Below are positions 6,101 through 9,476 of a stretch of 9,476 nt of DNA, piece after piece. The stretch comes from Moraxella nonliquefaciens. Its GTDB lineage: Bacteria; Pseudomonadota; Gammaproteobacteria; Pseudomonadales; Moraxellaceae. How positions within the stretch are numbered: the stretch's first letter is position 1; every line of letters begins with the position of its first letter. A program made the translations under genes and the position numbers. The stretch spans positions 1 to 9,476 of the forward strand of contig NZ_LXTW01000016.1 in the NCBI RefSeq assembly GCF_001679005.1. The letters run 5' to 3'. Below the pieces are notes generated by a model. It saw nothing but the letters and a program-made list of their open reading frames with translations. It searched no databases and was not told the origin of the DNA.

Positions 6101-8195
6101 TGACACCACGACTTATAACAAACAAAATCAAATCAGGCTGTTGCAGTTTTTGGGCTTTAGTGAAGCTACTTATAATAACCAAACTAAATCGTTAGATGAA
6201 TGGGCAAGCTCAAGTACAGACATTAAAGACTTAACATTGGTCAAGCCATCTAGTACCGATAAAGTCTTGGGTGCTTCTATCCACAGCAAACCCATCGCCG
6301 TCTCTTATGGGGCCAGTCTTGATGATAAAGGGCGTGTGTTGGACACAGACCGTCAAGATTATGTGTTCTTTGGTAGCATGGATGGGGCGTTGCATTTGGT
6401 CAATGCCAAAGACCGAGCTAATGGCGGTGGCACAGAAGATGTTGCCATCATTCCTAGAATCATGATGAAAACACAGCCTGAAGCCTTAGTGCCTAACTCA
6501 ACCTACTCAGCCACTGCTGATCGTGCAACTGGTGTACCTAAGTTTGGCATAGATGGTCATTGGACATTTAAAAACACCTACAAATATGACTATAAAGACA
6601 AACAAGTCAAGCCTGCTGATAGAATGCTGGCATACGGAGGCATGCGTCTGGGCGGTGAGGGGCTGTTGGCATTGGACATCACCAATAAAAATGAACCCAA
6701 AAAAGCATTTAGCAGTCAAAACAGTGCCTTGATAAACAGCCAAACACCAGGTTTTGAACGCATCGGTTATATTTGGAATCAACCAACACTGGCACGCATC
6801 AAAACAAGCAAATCCGACACCAAAGGCACAGACGTGATTATCTTTGGTGGTGGTTATGACATGTGCTATGAATATGAAGGGTTTCAACATGGCAGAGTTG
6901 ATGGCAGCCTAGGCAGTTGTTCTAATAAGACCGACATCAAAGGCAACGCCGTCTATATCGTTGATGCCAATACAGGTAAGCTACTGTGGCGTGCATCATC
7001 AAATTCAAATGGCAGTATAACAAATGCCAAAACCCATGAAGACCTAAAACACAGCATTGTGGCAGGCATCTCTGCCATCGACCGCAACGCTGATGGCATC
7101 ACTGACCACTTATACTTTGGCGATCTTGGCGGTCAGCTGTTCCGTGTGGACTTTAAAGATGGCATGATCAATGACAGTCAAATCACCAAATTGCTAAAAA
7201 ATGAATATGAAAACACCGCTAACGCCAAATACACACATCGCTTTTATGAAATGCCCGTGGTGAGTATTCATCGTAACCCAACCAGCAATCAATTGTTTGC
7301 ACTGATTAACATTGTCTCTGGTGATAGAAGTTCGCCGTTATCTAAGATGCGTAATGACAACCAATATGCCGACCGTGTCTATGGCATCATTGATACTGAT
7401 GTTACCAAAATCAACTTGTTTGATGATAAGTTTACTAAAACAGTGAAAGACCTAACAAATAACAAACTTGTTGATTTATCGACAGCCATGGGTCCTGTGC
7501 CATCTACTGGCTATACTGATGACCAACGCATCAGTGCGATGCAACCCATGATAAAAGGTGTAAAACAAGGTTGGTATTATCCATTAACACGCTTTGATGG
7601 TTGGAGTGATGTTCGTTATGGCAAAGGTGTGGGCAAAGCAGATATCTTTGCAAACCACTTATACATCAGCGTCTTTAACCCAGACATGAGCTACTCAAAC
7701 GCCAATGCTTGTACCGCTAAAATTGCAGGTGGCACAGAACGACAAATGTACTGCCTGCCTTATGGAGTGTGCGTAGACCCTGCTGGCACGCCCGCATCAC
7801 AAAAGCGATACACCCAATCTAAAAATGGCACAGCAGGCTTTATCCGTGCAGGGCAAGGCTTACAAGAACTTAACTTTGGCCCCATCAGCTCAGACAGAAC
7901 TGATGCACGTGTGCTGATTAACACCACATCAATAACCGAACAAATCAAACAACAAAATCGAGTTAATTTTGGTACTGATGCTGGTAAAAGACTCAGACCA
8001 CCCAGCGTGGGACTTGGTAACCAAAGTGGCAGTTCTTCACCTAATAATCCGCCGATCATTGGCTTGAATCAAACCAACATCACCACCAGTGGCGGTTCTA
8101 CTGCTAGCAGTGTTGCAGGTGATGGCACAGGCGAGCTGAGCATCGAAAGCCAACGCTATATGCTACAACCCAGACAATGGTACGAAAAGCCCTAA
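3141..8195 (+). CDS. pilY1: PilY1/PilC-type pilus tip adhesin, unusually large
   Basis: This 1684-residue secreted protein is expected at the pilus tip. A long signal peptide has a Lys-rich start, a hydrophobic core at about residues 32-46 and a likely signal peptidase I cut after VQA (Ala51); a start at Met24 would give a standard-length signal. A vWA-like domain follows in pieces: KINLTMMLDTSGS holds the MIDAS motif DxSxS (Asp79, Ser81, Ser83), FDRLSRLKDALINLI (from Phe190) with NVRIGLGTFSA is the next helix and strand, SGTPTA gives the MIDAS Thr302, and YFLTDG the last motif (Asp691). Insertions lie at about residues 84-188 and 322-680, the second rich in Tyr and Asn with cysteines. From about residue 837 the PilC-type beta-propeller begins (NVWLGN at 880-885, YVFFGSMDG at 1074-1082), with a calcium site DRNADGITD at 1314-1322 like that of Pseudomonas PilY1. 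A Ser/Gly/Asn-rich linker leads to the end, QPRQWYEKP. Family role: adhesion, surface sensing, calcium-controlled extension and retraction. Pseudomonas PilY1 has about 1160 residues. No frameshift was seen. Confidence 0.95.
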   Translation: MKLNKKLNKKLTNQPNPPQPSTSMPKIAPKLALSHLFVAMGALLASNSVQADTAVKKIGDLEIYQAAQAGKINLTMMLDTSGSMGISSLVLPKNNLFGSPGDVDKSLCKQAIQDGVPQWQYNAVDRRPNSETRGKTSFKKTVTVGGEQIDYYLRGCTSPDSKTKTPYLYPYPYPYIDHSGNLVEDETGKFDRLSRLKDALINLIASDTINSNVRIGLGTFSAKTNTKLGDSDIPLVDGHSGVMLVPAAPLDTKQKIKLIKAIAAIQSIDAGTDQTGKTNANYQPSNQNPIIPDDLIKSSSGTPTAHAYAEVGAYMMGTSTGTSPNLPPAKLKFLYDGETIMKKGNDTIYWLCVNLRTPNRTTAMALRNTAGVFQCDNQYFNDNYLYLQNNKYYLRVESNSYPTLGNNPNTYQHLYKPDGTKATQQEANKALGGITQGIYGDNRDYVWHMYKRIPNGWRLGGWMKVPYQSMDIEPVTSKNWTNAEAGAASAVSYRTNPFAIEYDVKQTSSTTTERKLVYDKCPTGFQPDGYWPSLCYKERSYADQWKSDAIFQNEYNLYGRRVTRVYCDQRVSPAVGKTDTLTYHFDENNRQFPKNPVDKRYDKANVNVNNWENPGTGKCYQKRHYITRKVYYKNVTNTDTQETQTPIDNMYGGFIYSADETKNGNHYHRGATPPDSPSALCDANGIYFLTDGAPNSTKDDMAKTILNRSLNNEARYTITSKPSGLPSPRLQSGLFAGETGGWEWIGEYAKRLNDPTKNPAGVSIKTAVAGFGSSFAGLNYNSVTKKYDCNTEGASDDAKNACKWGQRGEGYGEGGFFHTQSSQDIADSIVDFILSLDNTIPASPSGVITVPKDPFKAIGEMPYAFMPTVEPRVGGGANSNVWLGNVKKYNLHNGTLQGKNNKSIFKGISGSLDSSVADFWSNASGRNDNDLVKVGGVYSNLAHPNTALNNVRTVYVEDITAKDASTTEFKKLGVDVQGRPVGFDQLYDTTTYNKQNQIRLLQFLGFSEATYNNQTKSLDEWASSSTDIKDLTLVKPSSTDKVLGASIHSKPIAVSYGASLDDKGRVLDTDRQDYVFFGSMDGALHLVNAKDRANGGGTEDVAIIPRIMMKTQPEALVPNSTYSATADRATGVPKFGIDGHWTFKNTYKYDYKDKQVKPADRMLAYGGMRLGGEGLLALDITNKNEPKKAFSSQNSALINSQTPGFERIGYIWNQPTLARIKTSKSDTKGTDVIIFGGGYDMCYEYEGFQHGRVDGSLGSCSNKTDIKGNAVYIVDANTGKLLWRASSNSNGSITNAKTHEDLKHSIVAGISAIDRNADGITDHLYFGDLGGQLFRVDFKDGMINDSQITKLLKNEYENTANAKYTHRFYEMPVVSIHRNPTSNQLFALINIVSGDRSSPLSKMRNDNQYADRVYGIIDTDVTKINLFDDKFTKTVKDLTNNKLVDLSTAMGPVPSTGYTDDQRISAMQPMIKGVKQGWYYPLTRFDGWSDVRYGKGVGKADIFANHLYISVFNPDMSYSNANACTAKIAGGTERQMYCLPYGVCVDPAGTPASQKRYTQSKNGTAGFIRAGQGLQELNFGPISSDRTDARVLINTTSITEQIKQQNRVNFGTDAGKRLRPPSVGLGNQSGSSSPNNPPIIGLNQTNITTSGGSTASSVAGDGTGELSIESQRYMLQPRQWYEKP
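3147..3169 (+). repeat. In-frame 12-bp duplication at the PilY1 N-terminus
   Basis: CTTAACAAAAA is present at 3147-3157 and 3159-3169, giving LNKK twice in the positively charged start of the signal peptide. Period 12 bp, so the frame is kept. Confidence 0.7.
3636..3665 (+). repeat. (CCTTAT)5 hexamer array in pilY1 encoding Pro-Tyr units
   Basis: Five hexamers are in tandem: CCTTAT, CTTTAT, then CCTTAT three times. They are in frame with pilY1 and encode PYLYPYPYPY at residues 166-175, inside the first insertion of the vWA domain. A unit of six cannot shift the frame, but slippage would change the number of Pro-Tyr pairs. Confidence 0.85.
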
Positions 8196-8224
8196 TTCAC
8201 CAGCAGATAATTGGATGGTAACCC

Positions 8225-8827
8225 ATGTTAAGCACAACACATCATAACCTGCCCAACATCGCCACCAATGGGCAACATAGACTGAGCAATCAGGGCTTTA
8301 CATTAATCGAGCTGATGATAACAGTGGCGATCATCGCCATCATCGCAGCGATTGCCTTACCGTCCTATCGTCAATTTGTCATTCGTAATGCCGAAGCTCA
8401 AACTCAGGCTAAAATGCAACAACTGGCTGTTGAGTTGGAGCGGTGGCGTAGCAACAGCCTAAGCTATCGTAATTTTCACCCAAGCAGTTGTGGCACAGGC
8501 AACAACTGCTATGATGTGGACAACACCCAAATTTATGTACCAACAGGCAGCACAGCGACAAATTATCGCTACATCATCACCTTAACCAACCGCAGTCCAA
8601 CCAGTTCACTGGTACCACCAACTGCCACAGCACAGACATCAGCACCGAGCAACATCGCCATCGGACGTGATTGGATGATGGTGGCAGAACCAAACAGCAA
8701 TCTGATGGGTGCGTCTAAAATATATCTGGACAGCCATAATATAAAGTGCATGACTTCCAGTAACACCCCTGATGTTGCCACCATGCAAAACAACCACGGT
8801 TGTGGCATCAGTGCCAAAAGTTGGTGA
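8225..8827 (+). CDS. pilE: PilE-type minor pilin, copy 1
   Basis: This is a 200-residue prepilin. A 24-residue leader ends SNQG, followed by mature FTLIELMITVAIIAIIAAIALPSY with Glu at mature position 5 (Glu29). The segment after the helix, RQFVIRNAEAQTQAKMQQLAVE, matches the PilE family, where RxNRTEGQALLxxxAxxQE is typical. In the globular part four cysteines can be placed, two at SSCGTGNNC and two more at IKC and GCG near the C-terminus. PilE is a minor pilin needed for assembly in Pseudomonas and follows pilY1 in that operon, as here. At 200 residues it is longer than Pseudomonas PilE (about 140). The start at 8225 is 29 bp after the pilY1 stop, with a weak ribosome site (GGATGG, 8213-8218). 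Confidence 0.88.
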   Translation: MLSTTHHNLPNIATNGQHRLSNQGFTLIELMITVAIIAIIAAIALPSYRQFVIRNAEAQTQAKMQQLAVELERWRSNSLSYRNFHPSSCGTGNNCYDVDNTQIYVPTGSTATNYRYIITLTNRSPTSSLVPPTATAQTSAPSNIAIGRDWMMVAEPNSNLMGASKIYLDSHNIKCMTSSNTPDVATMQNNHGCGISAKSW

Positions 8828-8839
8828 TTTTGTGTGTGG

Positions 8840-8859
8840 GGTTGTTTTAGGTTGTTTTA
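8840..8859 (+). repeat. Tandem GGTTGTTTTA repeat between the two pilE-type genes
   Basis: The 10-bp unit GGTTGTTTTA occurs twice head to tail (8840-8849, 8850-8859), followed by a T-rich stretch and GGGCG at 8869-8873, the probable ribosome site of the next gene. The 53-bp gap contains no inverted repeat, so the T-rich part is not a terminator. Confidence 0.7.
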
Positions 8860-8880
8860 TTTTTTATTGGGCGTAAACAT

Positions 8881-9345
8881 ATGATGATTCAAGACCACGT
8901 TACCATGACACCTACCACATTTCAAACGTCACAAAACGGCTTTACCCTTATTGAGCTGATGATTGTGGTGGCGGTGATTGGGGTGCTGGCAGCAATTGCC
9001 TACCCCAACTATCAAGAGTATGTCAAAAAAACCAAACGCACCGCCATGATGGCAGAGTTGGTCAATCTGGGCAACCAGATAGAAGCACAAAAGCTGTCTA
9101 AAGGCAGTTATGCAAAAATTACCACCACAGACTTTAGTGGTAACTATCCTAAAAATGGCACAGCCTTGTATGCTGTCACGCTGAATCTAGATGCCAATGC
9201 TGACGGTAATTTAAGAGATTGGGTACTGACCGCCACTCCCATCCCCACATCTACCATGGCAGGTGATGGCACGCTCAGCTTTAACCATCAAGGCAGAAAA
9301 TGCCGAGACAGCAAATGTGGGCAAGGCGATGCGTGGAGAGATTGA
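8881..9345 (+). CDS. pilE: PilE-type minor pilin, copy 2
   Basis: This is a 154-residue prepilin. A 20-residue leader ends SQNG, followed by mature FTLIELMIVVAVIGVLAAIAYPNY with Glu at mature position 5 (Glu25). The following segment QEYVKKTKRTAMMAELVNLGNQIEAQKLSKGSYA is close to the PilE consensus, closer than that of its upstream neighbour. The end, GDGTLSFNHQGRKCRDSKC..DAWRD, resembles the usual PilE C-terminus, with a GTL strand and a final Trp. Only two cysteines (Cys-Arg-Asp-Ser-Lys-Cys) are seen. Its length is near the family norm, so this may be the true PilE. Start choice: ATG codons at 8881, 8884 and 8905 are all in frame; 8881 is taken because GGGCG lies 7 bp before it. Last gene of the operon. 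Confidence 0.88.
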   Translation: MMIQDHVTMTPTTFQTSQNGFTLIELMIVVAVIGVLAAIAYPNYQEYVKKTKRTAMMAELVNLGNQIEAQKLSKGSYAKITTTDFSGNYPKNGTALYAVTLNLDANADGNLRDWVLTATPIPTSTMAGDGTLSFNHQGRKCRDSKCGQGDAWRD

Positions 9346-9390
9346 TGGGTTTTTTGCTAAATGATGTCCACCAAATCAGTAAAATAAACG

Positions 9391-9418
9391 TAAACAATAT
9401 TGTAATTATTATTGTTTA
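9391..9418. terminator. AT-rich perfect inverted repeat after the operon, possible terminator
   Basis: TAAACAATA (9391-9399) and its exact complement TATTGTTTA (9410-9418) flank a 10-base loop, 46 bp after the last stop codon. The stem contains almost no G-C pairs, and no T-run follows on the + strand. On the - strand TTTATTTTA follows, so it might better serve a gene entering from the right. It could instead be a regulator-binding palindrome. The last 58 bases after it show no gene I can support. Confidence 0.35.
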
Positions 9419-9476
9419 GTATCAGAAAAAATTACAGCCTATCACTATCCTAGCTGCCACCGCCGTAAACCTGCGA

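Noticed and set aside
8794..8816. Two small hairpins at the end of the first pilE-type gene (CCAC/GTGG and TGGCA/TGCCA)
   Set aside because: They have stems of four and five pairs only, lie inside coding sequence and have no T-run directly after them, so they do not make a terminator.
8872..9470. CGTAAAC seen three times (8872, 9389, 9464)
   Set aside because: It is a seven-base word with irregular spacing and no shared flanks; chance is a sufficient explanation.
9453..9476. Possible C-terminal end of a - strand gene entering from the right (stop TAG at 9450-9452)
   Set aside because: Only eight codons are visible, with no recognisable sequence; too short to support.

Overview
The window holds one type IVa pilus minor-pilin operon, all on the + strand: fimU/fimT-type pilin, pilV, pilW, pilX, pilY1 (5 kb), then two pilE-type minor pilins. 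The gene order matches the fimU-pilV-pilW-pilX-pilY1-pilE cluster known from Pseudomonas and Acinetobacter. No pilY2 is seen. The moderately low G+C and the protein character suggest a gammaproteobacterium of the Moraxellaceae (Moraxella or Psychrobacter type). That is an inference from general appearance, not a database match.

Layout. Positions 1-104 are a non-coding leader with three copies of TTGTCTTAA spaced exactly 14 bp apart. fimU (105-575), pilV (569-1114) and pilW (from 1114) overlap by a few bases, so their translation is probably coupled. pilW (1114-2077) is broken in this copy: a run of eight C at 1490-1497 shifts the frame and gives a stop at 1537-1539. Seven C would restore a continuous 320-residue PilW. 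Then come a 76-bp gap, pilX (2154-3047), a 93-bp gap, pilY1 (3141-8195), a 29-bp gap, pilE-type 1 (8225-8827), a 53-bp gap and pilE-type 2 (8881-9345). The last 131 bp contain an AT-rich inverted repeat and no gene that can be supported.

How the genes fit together. In the known systems FimU, PilV, PilW, PilX and PilE are processed by the prepilin peptidase PilD. They assemble with PilY1 into a tip complex that primes pilus polymerisation and carries adhesion and surface-sensing functions. Here PilY1 is very large (1684 aa). Its N-terminal von Willebrand A (vWA) domain is split by two insertions of about 105 and 360 residues, and its C-terminal PilC-type beta-propeller keeps a DxNxDGxxD calcium site.

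The most notable features are the poly-C frameshift in pilW (phase variation, decay, or a read error), a 7-G run and a (CCTTAT)n hexamer array inside the PilY1 insertions, and different short direct repeats in four of the non-coding gaps and at the 5' ends of pilX and pilY1. I see no wholly unknown system. The unusual part is the repeat-driven variability that may lie on top of a known operon.
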